A DNA stretch of 64,000 bases from positions 868,001 to 932,000 of the forward strand of contig NC_020830.1 of the NCBI RefSeq assembly GCF_000152945.2, read 5' to 3'. The notes under the pieces are model-generated. The model was not told the origin of the DNA, did no database searches, and saw only the letters and a program-made list of their open reading frames with translations. The position numbers were made by a program, and so were the translations under genes. The DNA is from Polaribacter sp. MED152 (GTDB lineage Bacteria > Bacteroidota > Bacteroidia > Flavobacteriales > Flavobacteriaceae). How positions within the stretch are numbered: position 1 is the first letter of the stretch; every line of letters begins with the position of its first letter. Of this stretch, positions 26,126 through 34,421 are shown piece after piece.

Positions 26126-26860
26126 ATGTTAAAAAAAATTACAATTGCCCTATTTATTGCTGCCTTTAGTTTTTCAACAAACGCACAAAACTGGTGGGGA
26201 AACAGTAAAAAAGTGAAAGGAAATGGAAATGTAATTACTGTAGATAGAACTACATCTAATTATGATGGAATTGCTATTGGAGGCTCATTTGATGTAATTT
26301 TAATGAAAGGAAAAGAAGGCAACATTAGCATTGAAGGAGAAGAAAACTTAATACCCTATATACAAACAGAAGTAAAAAGAGGTACACTACAAATTAAATT
26401 TGATAAAAATATTAATGTTAGAACAACAAGAAGATTAACTGTTACTGTAACTTATGATGATATAGAAATGGTTTCTTTAGGTGGTTCAGGTAATATTAAA
26501 AGCAAAGGAACTATTAAAACCAATGAATTTAAAGTTTCTATAGGTGGCTCAGGTAATATTTCTTTAGATATTGAAGCAGATGAAATAAGCTCTAACATTG
26601 GTGGCTCAGGTAATATTAAATTATCTGGCTATGCAAATGAATTAAATTGCTCTATTGCAGGTTCTGGAAGCATAAAAGCCTATGAGTTAAAAGTTGATGT
26701 TTTAAATGCCTCTATTGCAGGTTCTGGAAGTATAACTACTACAGTTGCGAATAAAATTAAAGCAAATGTGGTTGGTTCAGGAAGTATTTATTACAAAGGT
26801 AACCCTTCTGATATTAGTAAAAAATCTGTAGGTTCTGGAAGTGTAATTAACAGAAATTAA
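26126..26860 (+). CDS. Head GIN domain-containing protein (DUF2807)
   Basis: The 244-residue protein has a Sec signal peptide ending about residue 20 (FSFSTNAQ) and then a right-handed beta-helix-like head-GIN domain. Repeated turns read LGGSGNIKSKG, IGGSGNISLD and IGGSGNIKLSG, then IAGSGSIKA and IAGSGSITT, about every 20-22 residues. Such proteins are predicted surface or periplasmic adhesin-like proteins in Bacteroidetes; no enzymatic role is known. It lies 30 bp after the anti-sigma-like gene and before a strong terminator, so it is likely the output gene of the sigma operon. Confidence 0.88.
   Translation: MLKKITIALFIAAFSFSTNAQNWWGNSKKVKGNGNVITVDRTTSNYDGIAIGGSFDVILMKGKEGNISIEGEENLIPYIQTEVKRGTLQIKFDKNINVRTTRRLTVTVTYDDIEMVSLGGSGNIKSKGTIKTNEFKVSIGGSGNISLDIEADEISSNIGGSGNIKLSGYANELNCSIAGSGSIKAYELKVDVLNASIAGSGSITTTVANKIKANVVGSGSIYYKGNPSDISKKSVGSGSVINRN
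26477..26845 (+). repeat. In-frame repeats encoding GGSGNI / GSGSI turns
   Basis: Near-identical DNA units recur at about 60-66 bp spacing. The clearest is TCTATTGCAGGTTCTGGAAG at 26651-26670 and again at 26711-26730. They encode beta-helix turns of the head-GIN protein and are not CRISPR-like. Confidence 0.8.
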
Positions 26861-26876
26861 TTATTTGAAATTAAAT

Positions 26877-26910
26877 AAAAAAGCAGTCATTTTCATGACT
26901 GCTTTTTTTA
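26877..26910. terminator. Bidirectional intrinsic terminator after the head-GIN gene
   Basis: Stem AAGCAGTCAT (26881-26890) and ATGACTGCTT (26895-26904), loop TTTC, with an A run before and a T run after. It also faces the convergent GlmU-like gene. Confidence 0.9.
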
Positions 26911-26929
26911 TATATGGAATTAATACTAT

Positions 26930-28105
26930 TTAATAATTTCTGTATTTCTTAGTTTCTTCAAAAACGTTCTCTAAAATTCTCTGTTCTACAGCATCAAAAG
27001 TTAAATTTCTACGCTTCATCACAACATCTGCTACTTCAAAAACTTTGTTGGTTTTGTATTCTGTAAATCCAGATGCTCCTCCCCAACTAAAACTTGGCAC
27101 AAAATTTCTTGGAAAACCACTTCCAAAAATATTAGAAGAAACACCAATTACTGTACCTGTATTAAACATGGTATTTATTCCGCATTTCGAATGATCTCCC
27201 ATCATTAAACCACAAAATTGTAATCCAGTTTTAGCAAATCTACCTGTTTCATAATCCCATAATTTTACTTCTGCATAATTATTTTTAAGATTAGAATTGT
27301 TTGTATCTGCACCTAAATTACACCATTCACCTAAAACCGAATTTCCTAAAAACCCATCATGACCTTTATTTGAATATCCCATTAAAACTGAGTTATTCAC
27401 TTCACCACCAACTTTACAATAAGGGCCAAGTGTTGTTGCTCCGTAAATCTTAGCCGATAATTTTAAAACCGAATTTTCGCACATAGCTAAAGCACCTCTC
27501 ACTACACAGCCCTCCATTATTTCAGCATTTTTACCAATGTAAATTGGACCATTTGTAGCATTTAATGTAGCAAAAGTCAATTTTGCTCCTTCTTCTATAA
27601 AAATGTTTTCTTTGTTGATATATTGAACACCTTCTGGAATTGGTTGAGATGTTCTATCTTTTGTAACAAGCTCAAAATCTTGGGCTATTGCTTTATCATT
27701 TAGCGAGAAGATATCCCAAGTATTCTTAATTTGTAAAACATCTTCATTAAAATCAATTTGCTTATAATCATTAAAATCAACTTCTTCTTGTTTATCTGAA
27801 GTATGAAACGCAATTACATCATCTCCTTTAAAAATAGCTTCGTTTTTACCAAGATTTTGAATTTGATTTACCAAACTTTCTGTTGGACAAAAAGAGGCGT
27901 TAATCAAAATGTTTTCCTCTAACTCAACCATTGGGTATTTTTCTTCTAAATACTCTTCTGTAATAGTGGTAGTTGTTAAGCCTAAGTATTTTTCCCATTT
28001 TTCTCTAATGGTTAAAATACCAATTCTTAAATCTGCCACTGGTTTCGTAAAGGTAAATGGTAGTAAAGCATTTCTTACACTACCATCGAATAAGATGTAA
28101 TTCAT
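26930..28105 (-). CDS. GlmU family protein (putative sugar-1-phosphate nucleotidyltransferase / acyltransferase)
   Basis: This 391-residue protein is of the Bacteroidetes GlmU-like type. A divergent N-terminal nucleotidyltransferase-like domain begins MNYILFDGSVRNALLPFTFTK and carries LRIGILTIREKW at about 27. The C-terminal half is a left-handed beta-helix with hexapeptide repeats (about 190-340), including MEGCVVRGALAM and NNSVLMGYSNKGHDGFLG. The canonical GlmU start motif LAAGxGTRM is absent, so classical UDP-GlcNAc pyrophosphorylase activity is uncertain. It probably acts on an amino sugar phosphate for envelope glycans. Promoter not recognised. Confidence 0.8.
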   Translation of the reverse strand: MNYILFDGSVRNALLPFTFTKPVADLRIGILTIREKWEKYLGLTTTTITEEYLEEKYPMVELEENILINASFCPTESLVNQIQNLGKNEAIFKGDDVIAFHTSDKQEEVDFNDYKQIDFNEDVLQIKNTWDIFSLNDKAIAQDFELVTKDRTSQPIPEGVQYINKENIFIEEGAKLTFATLNATNGPIYIGKNAEIMEGCVVRGALAMCENSVLKLSAKIYGATTLGPYCKVGGEVNNSVLMGYSNKGHDGFLGNSVLGEWCNLGADTNNSNLKNNYAEVKLWDYETGRFAKTGLQFCGLMMGDHSKCGINTMFNTGTVIGVSSNIFGSGFPRNFVPSFSWGGASGFTEYKTNKVFEVADVVMKRRNLTFDAVEQRILENVFEETKKYRNY

Positions 28106-28151
28106 TTTTTTGGTTTTAAAGCATCACAAATTTACTTTAATTAAGGCATAT

Positions 28152-28182
28152 AAAAAACCGATTGCAAAAATACAATCGGTTC
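28152..28182 (-). terminator. Intrinsic terminator of the T9SS protein gene
   Basis: On the minus strand AACCGATTG and CAATCGGTT form the stem (28181-28173 and 28164-28156), followed by TTTTT. It lies 22 bp after the stop of the gene at 28204-28980. Confidence 0.8.
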
Positions 28183-28203
28183 ATTCCTTAAATTAAGTTT
28201 TTT

Positions 28204-28980
28204 TTACTGCTTGATAAATTTTTGAGTACCAATTTTATTATCAGCGATTACTTTAAGAATATAAATACCTGTTGCTAAATCTCTAACATTAATAGTTTTA
28301 GAATTGGCATCTAAATTTTGAGTATATGCTAATTTCCCAATTTGATCATAGAATTCAACAGTCACTTTTTCTGATATTTCTGGTAATTCAATATTTAAAA
28401 TATCAGTTGCTGGGTTTGGATACATTGCAAAATCAATTCTTTGAGCATCTGAAATGCTTAAAGAGGCTGCTTGTGTATTAACTAATACAACTTGATCATT
28501 ACCACTAAATGAACCTTGACCAGCACTTGCATTTACAGCAGAGTAAAATGTTACAGCTCCTAAATCTGTAGAAGGAGATCTCCAAGTAAAAGACCAATCT
28601 CCAGAACTTGAAGGTGTAGAATGTGTTATGGAAGCTCCACTATTAATAATTCTTGAACCTGAACCTGCTGTAAAAGCGCCAATTTTAGTATCAGAACTAT
28701 TTTCTGCTGTTAATTGAAAACCAACAGAACTTGAGCTAGATGTTGTATTTATAGTAATTGTATAGTCTGTATCTAAAGCATAACCAGCTGCTGGTATATT
28801 AGATGTAATGACCGCTGATGCATCTGTAACTGCTCCTGGATGACAGGTAACACAAGATGCTCCTCCATCTCCTGGAGAACCAGATCTGGCATCATTTCTT
28901 CCTCCTGAACTCGACATTAATAAAAATGCGGATACAGGAATTGCTAATAAAATAAATTTGAAAATGTAATTTTTATTCAT
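28204..28980 (-). CDS. T9SS type A sorting domain protein with choice-of-anchor V-like domain and CxxCH motif
   Basis: The 258-residue protein starts with a signal peptide (FKFILLAIPVSAFLLMSSSGG). A CVTCH motif at about residues 43-47 follows, which is a c-type-heme-like CxxCH. An Ig-like Ser/Thr-rich domain (about 55-165) matches the choice-of-anchor V type. The C-terminal 75 residues are a type IX secretion signal: FAMYPNPATDILNIELP, then an ending GIYILKVIADN and KFIKQ. The protein should be exported across the outer membrane and attached to the cell surface. Whether the CxxCH binds heme is unknown. Confidence 0.85.
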   Translation of the reverse strand: MNKNYIFKFILLAIPVSAFLLMSSSGGRNDARSGSPGDGGASCVTCHPGAVTDASAVITSNIPAAGYALDTDYTITINTTSSSSSVGFQLTAENSSDTKIGAFTAGSGSRIINSGASITHSTPSSSGDWSFTWRSPSTDLGAVTFYSAVNASAGQGSFSGNDQVVLVNTQAASLSISDAQRIDFAMYPNPATDILNIELPEISEKVTVEFYDQIGKLAYTQNLDANSKTINVRDLATGIYILKVIADNKIGTQKFIKQ

Positions 28981-29152
28981 AGTTGTAAATTTTAAGTTCT
29001 TGCTTGATTTTTTAAATTTAAGATAAATTAACTTATAAATTACTGATTAACAAACATAAATAAAGTGAGATGGGAAAATTTACCCCTAAAAAGGAAAAAA
29101 CAGACTTAAAATTTAACCACAAATCTCAATTTTATAAAATACAAAAGAGTTG

Positions 29153-29160
29153 TACTTTTG
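29153..29160 (+). promoter_or_regulatory. -7 promoter box abutting the thioesterase start
   Basis: TACTTTTG matches TAnnTTTG and ends only 4 nt before the ATG at 29165, so the transcript would begin at or next to the start codon (leaderless). Confidence 0.5.
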
Positions 29161-29164
29161 ATTT

Positions 29165-29728
29165 ATGGCAGAACTAAAAAAAGAATTTAAGCAAATTGGC
29201 GAATCTCAAATAAACATAACTGAATTGATGTTACCATCACATTCTAACTTTAGTGGTAAAATTCATGGGGGTCATATTTTAAATTTAATGGATCAAATTG
29301 CATTTGCCTGCGCATCAAAACATTCAGGTAACTATTGTGTTACAGCTTCTGTTAATAAAGTAGACTTTTTGAATCCTATTGAGGTTGGTGAATTATTAAC
29401 TATGAAAGCCTCTATAAACTTTACAGGCAGAACGTCTATGGTAGTTGGTGTACGCGTAATTTCTGAAAATATTAGAACAGGAGAAACTAAGCATTGCAAC
29501 TCTTCTTACTTTACAATGGTTGCTAAAGATGATGAAGGAAAAAGTGTACCTGTGCCTGGCATAATTTTAACTACTAAAAAGGAAATAAGACGTTTTGCTA
29601 GGAGTATTATTAGACAACAAGAAGGTAGAAATAGAACCTCTAGATTCAATACAAAAACATTTAAAATTGATGATTATTTGCCATTGTTTGAAAACAGTAA
29701 TTCAAAAATTGAATTAAAAAACAAATAA
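29165..29728 (+). CDS. Acyl-CoA thioesterase, hotdog fold (YciA-like)
   Basis: The 187-residue protein has a single hotdog domain (about 12-130) with the N/D-x-x-G-x-xHGGHILNLMDQIA active-site helix start (NFSGKIHGGHI at about 28-38) and conserved strands VNKVDFLNPIEVGE and GVRVISENI. The C-terminal 50 residues are basic. It hydrolyses acyl-CoA thioesters in the cytoplasm, as in YciA and the acyl-CoA thioester hydrolase family; chain-length preference is unknown. The next ATG lies inside the fold, so the start is firm even though the -7 box is only 4 nt away. Confidence 0.9.
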   Translation: MAELKKEFKQIGESQINITELMLPSHSNFSGKIHGGHILNLMDQIAFACASKHSGNYCVTASVNKVDFLNPIEVGELLTMKASINFTGRTSMVVGVRVISENIRTGETKHCNSSYFTMVAKDDEGKSVPVPGIILTTKKEIRRFARSIIRQQEGRNRTSRFNTKTFKIDDYLPLFENSNSKIELKNK

Positions 29729-29760
29729 AAAAAGCTTAGAAATTAATCTAAGCTTTTTAT
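29726..29760. terminator. Bidirectional intrinsic terminator between thioesterase and E2 genes
   Basis: Stem AAAGCTTAGA (29731-29740) and TCTAAGCTTT (29747-29756), loop AATTAA, with A and T runs on the two sides. Confidence 0.85.
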
Positions 29761-29780
29761 AAAGTCAAATAATTACAGAT

Positions 29781-31118
29781 TTAGAAATCTTGATTTACAT
29801 CCCAAGCTTCTAAAGTTTCTTTTAATGTTTTAATAAACATACCACCAAGTGCACCGTTTACAACTCTGTGATCGTAAGAATGTGAGACAAACATTTTTTG
29901 TCTAATTCCAATAAAATCACCTTCTGGAGTTTCGATAACTGCAGGTACTTTACGAATTGCACCTAAAGCTAAAATAGCAACTTGCGGCTGATTAATAATT
30001 GGTGTACCCATTACAGAACCAAAACTACCTACATTAGTTACTGTATAAGTTCCTCCTTGAATTTCATCTGGTTTCAAAGCGTTGTTTCTCGCTCTATTTG
30101 CTAAATCATTTACAGATTTAGTCATGCCCACCAAATTCAATTGATCTGCGTTTTTAATTACGGGTACAATTAAATTTCCATCAGGTAAAGCAGCAGCCAT
30201 ACCTAAGTTTATATTTTTCTTTTTGATAATCTTATCACCATCAACAGCAATGTTTATCAAAGGATATTTTTTTATTGTAGAAGCAACAGCTTGCATTAAA
30301 ATTGGTGTAAATGTTAACTTTTCACCTTCTCTTTTAAAATAAGCATCTTTTACCTTACTTCTCCACTTAACAATATTGGTAACATCAATTTCTATAAAAG
30401 ATTGCACATGCGCAGAAGTTTGTACAGAATCTACCATATGTTTAGAAATAAGTTTACCCATTCTAGACATTTCGATAATTTCATCTTCTCCATTTACAGA
30501 AACTGGTGCAGCCTTAGCTACAGGCTTATCAGAAGGTTTTGAAGCAACCTTTGGCTTAGCTACTTCTTGCTTTTGTGGAGCATTGTCTTTATTTTCTATA
30601 TAAGATAAAATATCATCTTTCGTAACTCTACCATCCTTACCTGTTCCTGAAATATTCTCTAACTCATCCATAGAAATACCTTCTGTTTGAGCAATATTTC
30701 TTACTAATGGAGAGTAAAATTTTCCAGAATCTGAAGTTTTTGCAATTGGTGCAGCTAGAATTTCTGAGGCTTTTTCAATAGTTTTTTCAACTTCAGCAAC
30801 TTCTTGAGGCTTTATCTCTTCTTTATTTGGTGCAGATGCAGAAGTATTGGCACCAGCATTGTTATTTGCATCTCCTCCTTCTGTTTCTATAACTGCAATA
30901 GTTTCTCCTACTGCAACAACCTCATCTTTCTCAAATAAAATTTCAACTAAAGTTCCTTCAACTTCAGAAGGTACTTCAGAATCTACTTTATCCGTAGCAA
31001 TTTCAACAACAGCTTCATCCAATTCAATAGTATCTCCTACCTCTTTTAACCAAGAAGTAATTGTTGCTTCTGCAACACTTTCTCCCATTTTTGGTAACTT
31101 TAATTCAAATCTTGCCAT
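29781..31118 (-). CDS. 2-oxo acid dehydrogenase complex E2 component (dihydrolipoamide acyltransferase)
   Basis: The 445-residue protein has one N-terminal lipoyl domain with ATDKVDSEVPS (lipoyl-Lys44), an Ala/Glu-rich linker, an E1/E3-binding domain (FYSPLVRNIAQTEGI, about 132) and a C-terminal catalytic domain from about 215. The active-site segment reads SYDHRVVNGALGG; the usual HxxxDG Asp is Asn here. It is most like branched-chain or pyruvate/2-oxoglutarate E2s. It is not linked to E1 or E3 genes in this window, so the partner complex is open. A -7 box lies 22 nt upstream. Confidence 0.9.
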   Translation of the reverse strand: MARFELKLPKMGESVAEATITSWLKEVGDTIELDEAVVEIATDKVDSEVPSEVEGTLVEILFEKDEVVAVGETIAVIETEGGDANNNAGANTSASAPNKEEIKPQEVAEVEKTIEKASEILAAPIAKTSDSGKFYSPLVRNIAQTEGISMDELENISGTGKDGRVTKDDILSYIENKDNAPQKQEVAKPKVASKPSDKPVAKAAPVSVNGEDEIIEMSRMGKLISKHMVDSVQTSAHVQSFIEIDVTNIVKWRSKVKDAYFKREGEKLTFTPILMQAVASTIKKYPLINIAVDGDKIIKKKNINLGMAAALPDGNLIVPVIKNADQLNLVGMTKSVNDLANRARNNALKPDEIQGGTYTVTNVGSFGSVMGTPIINQPQVAILALGAIRKVPAVIETPEGDFIGIRQKMFVSHSYDHRVVNGALGGMFIKTLKETLEAWDVNQDF

Positions 31119-31139
31119 TCCTGTTTATTTTTTGGATTG

Positions 31140-31147
31140 CAAAAATA
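31140..31147 (-). promoter_or_regulatory. -7 promoter box of the E2 gene
   Basis: Minus-strand TATTTTTG matches TAnnTTTG and ends 21 nt before the ATG at 31118. Confidence 0.55.
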
Positions 31148-31302
31148 CGAAAAAAGGAACAGAAATTCACAAAAATTCGGATTGAAAATAATTTACAATA
31201 ACCAGGTTTTATTAAATTATTAACAAAATAACGTTAAATCATTAAATTATCTTTAGTGTAAGCGTATAAAACAGCCTATTAATTACAGAATAATCAATGA
31301 AA

Positions 31303-32205
31303 CTAAACCCAATCTTTAGGATTTGCTAAAACTTTTAGTAGTTTTTCTTCTGGTGAATTTTCTTCTGGATGATGATTGTACTTCCATTGTACAACAGGAG
31401 GCAAACTCATTAAAATACTTTCTATTCGTCCATTTGTTTTTAAACCGAATAAAGTTCCTCGATCATGAACAAGATTAAATTCTACATACCTACCTCTTCT
31501 CACCTCTTGCCAGTCTTTGTGATCTTGAGTATATGTTGAGTTTTTTCTTTTTTCTACTATTGGCACATAACTATCTAAAAAACTATCACCTATTTCTGTA
31601 ACGAAATTGTATCTGTCTTCAATTGTAAATTGTTCTGTATGCTTTAAATAATCAAAAAACAAACCTCCAATACCTCTGGCTTCATTTCTATGCGTATTCC
31701 AAAAATATTCATCACATGTTTTCTTAAACTTCGGATAAAATTCAGAATGATGTTTGTCACAAGCATTTTTACATACATTATGAAAATGGGTAGCATCTTC
31801 ATCAAATAGATAATAAGGTGTTAAATCTTGACCACCACCAAACCATTGGGTAACAATATCTCCAGTTGAATTATACATTTCAAAATAACGCCAATTTGCA
31901 TGCACAGTTGGCACAAAAGGGTTTTTAGGATGCAAAACCAAACTTAAACCGCAAGCAAAAAAATTACCTTCTTTGACTTTAAATTGATTTCTTAGCACTT
32001 CTGGCAATTCACCATGCACTGCAGAAATGTTTACACCTCCTTTTTCAAAAACGGCTCCATTTTCTATAACTCTGGTTCTTCCTCCTCCACCTTCTTTGCG
32101 ATCCCAAAGGTCTTCTTTAAACTTTGCAGAACCATCCACCTCTTCTAACTTAGAGGTAATTGAATCTTGTAAATTCTCTATATAAGCATAAAACTTATCT
32201 TTCAT
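31303..32205 (-). CDS. hemF: Oxygen-dependent coproporphyrinogen III oxidase
   Basis: The 300-residue enzyme shows the HemF landmarks: GGGGRTRVIENGAVFEKGGV (about 37), HANWRYFE, WFGGGQDLTPYY at about 116 and a C-terminal RGRYVEFNLVHDRGT at about 237. It decarboxylates coproporphyrinogen III to protoporphyrinogen IX with O2, which fits an aerobe. It is the last gene of the hem operon and overlaps the EI24 gene by 11 nt. Confidence 0.96.
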   Translation of the reverse strand: MKDKFYAYIENLQDSITSKLEEVDGSAKFKEDLWDRKEGGGGRTRVIENGAVFEKGGVNISAVHGELPEVLRNQFKVKEGNFFACGLSLVLHPKNPFVPTVHANWRYFEMYNSTGDIVTQWFGGGQDLTPYYLFDEDATHFHNVCKNACDKHHSEFYPKFKKTCDEYFWNTHRNEARGIGGLFFDYLKHTEQFTIEDRYNFVTEIGDSFLDSYVPIVEKRKNSTYTQDHKDWQEVRRGRYVEFNLVHDRGTLFGLKTNGRIESILMSLPPVVQWKYNHHPEENSPEEKLLKVLANPKDWV

Positions 32206-32953
32206 AAACCAAGTTATTTTTTTCGTGCATTAATTGCACCGTTTTTTTCGAAGCTGCTGTTACAGAAAGTGGTAAAACAATGATTATACCAACAATTGGT
32301 ATTAATAAAAATAGCATAAACACTATTCCATTACCTATAACATAACCTTTATTTCTGCTTACAAATTGTACACTTTCTTTATAGTTTAAATGACGTTCTA
32401 AGGTATAATCCATATTTCCAAAACCAGCATAGTAAGCCTGAACTATAAATAGTAAAATGGTTGAGAAAATATTAACAACAGGAATAAATTTTAGAACCAA
32501 AATAGGAACTGTTATAATTAATTCTTTGAATAGGTTTCGAATATTTATTCGAATTCCCCTTAGTAACTGTTCTGTATTTGAAGTTTTTCTGTGCAAATGC
32601 GAAACATCACCATAAAAATGTTTCTCAATTTTTTCTGAAACAGGACTCATAAATGGCGCAGACAAAGCCATTATAATGTGTTTGTATAAAATTAAACCTA
32701 TGATTAAAACAATTAAGCCACCAATAAAATTACTGATAGAAGAAAAAACTTCTTTTCCCCAATCCCAAATCCAGACTTTGGAAATATGAACACCAACATT
32801 GTCTGATAAAACATAAGCCTCTACACCAATTAAGATTGCTGTGCAAAAACTAATCAACATAGGTATTATAAAATATTTCCAAAGTTTTAAATCTGACATC
32901 AGTTTAAAAACTCCTGCATATTCTTTAATACCTAAAATGATGTTTTGAATCAT
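32195..32953 (-). CDS. EI24 / CysZ-like integral membrane protein
   Basis: The 252-residue protein has hydrophobic segments at about 25-45, 70-95, 140-170 and 200-230 and a conserved YAGFGNMDYTLERH stretch in the loop before the last pair. This is the pattern of the EI24 domain / CysZ family. CysZ transports sulfate in some bacteria, but in this place, inside a heme operon, the substrate is unknown. It lies 5 bp after hemE and overlaps hemF by 11 nt, so it is co-translated with heme genes; a link to heme or porphyrin handling is inference only. Confidence 0.82.
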   Translation of the reverse strand: MIQNIILGIKEYAGVFKLMSDLKLWKYFIIPMLISFCTAILIGVEAYVLSDNVGVHISKVWIWDWGKEVFSSISNFIGGLIVLIIGLILYKHIIMALSAPFMSPVSEKIEKHFYGDVSHLHRKTSNTEQLLRGIRINIRNLFKELIITVPILVLKFIPVVNIFSTILLFIVQAYYAGFGNMDYTLERHLNYKESVQFVSRNKGYVIGNGIVFMLFLLIPIVGIIIVLPLSVTAASKKTVQLMHEKNNLVYER

Positions 32954-32958
32954 TATTC

Positions 32959-33987
32959 TTACTCTGCTTTGTATTCTTTTACAGCATCTACAAATGCTTT
33001 TGCATTTTCAACAGGAATGTTTGGTAAAATTCCATGTCCTAAATTTACAATGTATTTGTCTTTCCCAAATTCATTAATCATTTGGGTTACCATTTTTTTA
33101 ATTTCTGATGGTGAAGAAAATAATCTGGAAGGGTCAAAATTACCTTGTAATGTAATTTGACCTCCAGATAAATATCTTGCATTTTTTGCAGAACATGTCC
33201 AATCTACACCTAAAGCTGAAGCTCCTGATTTAGCCATATCACTTAAAGCAAACCAACAACCTTTACCAAAAGCAATTACTGGTGCATCATCTTTTAAGGC
33301 ATCAATAATTTGTTGCATGTATTGCCAAGAAAATTCTTGATAGTCTACAGGAGATAACATACCACCCCAAGAATCAAATACTTGCACAGCATTTACACCT
33401 GCTTTTACTTTTTCTTTTAAATAAGCAATAGTAGTATCTGTAATTTTTTGTAGTAATGTATGTGCCACAATTGGGTTTGTAAAGCACAATTCTTTGGCTT
33501 TATCAAAGTTTTTAGAACCTTGACCTTGTACACAATAACACAAAATTGTCCAAGGTGAGCCTGCAAAACCAATTAACGGAATTTCATCATTCAGTTTTTC
33601 TTTGGTTGCTTTAATAGCATCCATTACATAACCCAAAGAATCTTGAATATCAGGAATAATTACTGAATCTAAATCTTTTTGCGAACGAATTGGATTTGGT
33701 AAATACGGCCCAAAATTTGGTTTCATTTCCACTTCTATATTCATAGCTTGTGGAATCACCAAAATATCTGAGAATAAAATTGCAGCATCCATACCATACC
33801 TTCTGATAGGTTGTACTGTTATTTCTGAGGCTAATTCTGGAGTTTGGCATCTTGTAAAGAAATCGTATTTCTTTTTGATTTCCATAAACTCAGGCAAATA
33901 TCTTCCTGCTTGTCTCATCATCCAAACTGGAGGTCTATCTACAGTTTCACCTTTTAACGCTCTTAAAAATAAATCGTTTTTTATCAT
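32959..33987 (-). CDS. hemE: Uroporphyrinogen decarboxylase
   Basis: The 342-residue enzyme has the signature [17 protein letters not shown] (about 19), substrate-binding [13 protein letters not shown] (about 70), [12 protein letters not shown] (about 140) and the C-terminal [11 protein letters not shown] (about 316). It removes four acetate carboxyls from uroporphyrinogen III to give coproporphyrinogen III. The ATG is 5 bp from a short-repeat array that separates it from the four-helix-bundle gene; without that insert it would directly follow hemL. Confidence 0.96.
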   Translation of the reverse strand: MIKNDLFLRALKGETVDRPPVWMMRQAGRYLPEFMEIKKKYDFFTRCQTPELASEITVQPIRRYGMDAAILFSDILVIPQAMNIEVEMKPNFGPYLPNPIRSQKDLDSVIIPDIQDSLGYVMDAIKATKEKLNDEIPLIGFAGSPWTILCYCVQGQGSKNFDKAKELCFTNPIVAHTLLQKITDTTIAYLKEKVKAGVNAVQVFDSWGGMLSPVDYQEFSWQYMQQIIDALKDDAPVIAFGKGCWFALSDMAKSGASALGVDWTCSAKNARYLSGGQITLQGNFDPSRLFSSPSEIKKMVTQMINEFGKDKYIVNLGHGILPNIPVENAKAFVDAVKEYKAE

Positions 33988-33991
33988 CTTA

Positions 33992-34037
33992 TAGCTTTTG
34001 GCTATTAGCTTTTAGCTTTTGGCTTTGGCTTTTAGCT
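33992..34037. repeat. Short-repeat array with inverted-repeat arm, hemE side
   Basis: On the plus strand TAGCTTTTGGCTATTAGC begins at 33992 and the 24-bp arm ends at 34015; further units of AGCTTTTGGCT / TTAGCTA continue to 34037. The arm is the inverted partner, with 22 of 24 positions matching, of 34398-34421. The stop codon of the four-helix-bundle gene lies inside the array. Confidence 0.75.
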
Positions 34038-34388
34038 ATTCTTTATTGTATTTATTAATCCGTTTATCACTTTACCTTCTTCAGCAATTAATTCAAAAAT
34101 AGGGGTTAATTCTTCTAAACGAATCAAACCTAATTCCTGAATAATTATTAACTGTGTTTCAACTTCAAAAAGTGAACCTATTGATATTTCTAAAAATCTT
34201 TTAAACTCAACTTCACTATTTCTACTTGAACCCTCAGCTATATTTGATGGAATAGAAACAGCTGCTCTTGTAATTTGACTTTTTAATCCAAATTTTTCAT
34301 CATCAGGCAACTTCTTAGCAACTTTATAAATCTCTTTGACAATAATAATGCCTTGACTCCAAATCTTAAGTTTTCTAAAATTTCTCAC
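34032..34388 (-). CDS. Four helix bundle protein (23S rRNA intervening-sequence protein / Avd-like)
   Basis: The 118-residue protein starts at GTG 34388 (MRNFRKLKIWSQG). It carries the family core SQITRAAVSIPSNIAEGSSR (about 41-60) and the helix EFKRFLEISIGSLFEVETQL. Homologs are encoded in intervening sequences of 23S rRNA genes and as Avd proteins of diversity-generating retroelements; free-standing copies are frequent in Bacteroidetes and their role is unknown. It interrupts the hem operon between hemL and hemE in the same orientation and is flanked by 24-bp inverted repeats, so it looks like an acquired cassette. No reverse transcriptase or rRNA is nearby. Confidence 0.9.
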   Translation of the reverse strand: MRNFRKLKIWSQGIIIVKEIYKVAKKLPDDEKFGLKSQITRAAVSIPSNIAEGSSRNSEVEFKRFLEISIGSLFEVETQLIIIQELGLIRLEELTPIFELIAEEGKVINGLINTIKNS

Positions 34389-34397
34389 TGTTTATCA

Positions 34398-34421
34398 CTA
34401 AAAGCAAATAGCTAAAAGCTA
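34398..34421. repeat. Inverted-repeat arm, hemL side of the four-helix-bundle cassette
   Basis: The plus strand reads CTAAAAGC, AAATAGC, TAAAAGCTA across 34398-34421 (24 bp). In the operon mRNA it would pair with the arm at 33992-34015 at 22 of 24 positions. The hemL stop codon (34414-34412) lies inside it. Confidence 0.75.

Noticed and set aside
26477-26845. Regularly spaced repeats that might suggest CRISPR
   Set aside because: The repeats are in frame, encode beta-helix turns, and the intervals are coding sequence of the same protein.
34032-34388. Part of a diversity-generating retroelement
   Set aside because: The Avd-like fold alone is not enough; no reverse transcriptase, template repeat or variable repeat is in the window.
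33992-34421. Insertion sequence at the hemL-hemE junction
   Set aside because: No transposase or target duplication is visible; only the four-helix-bundle ORF and inverted arms are present, so I report it as a cassette and not as an IS.
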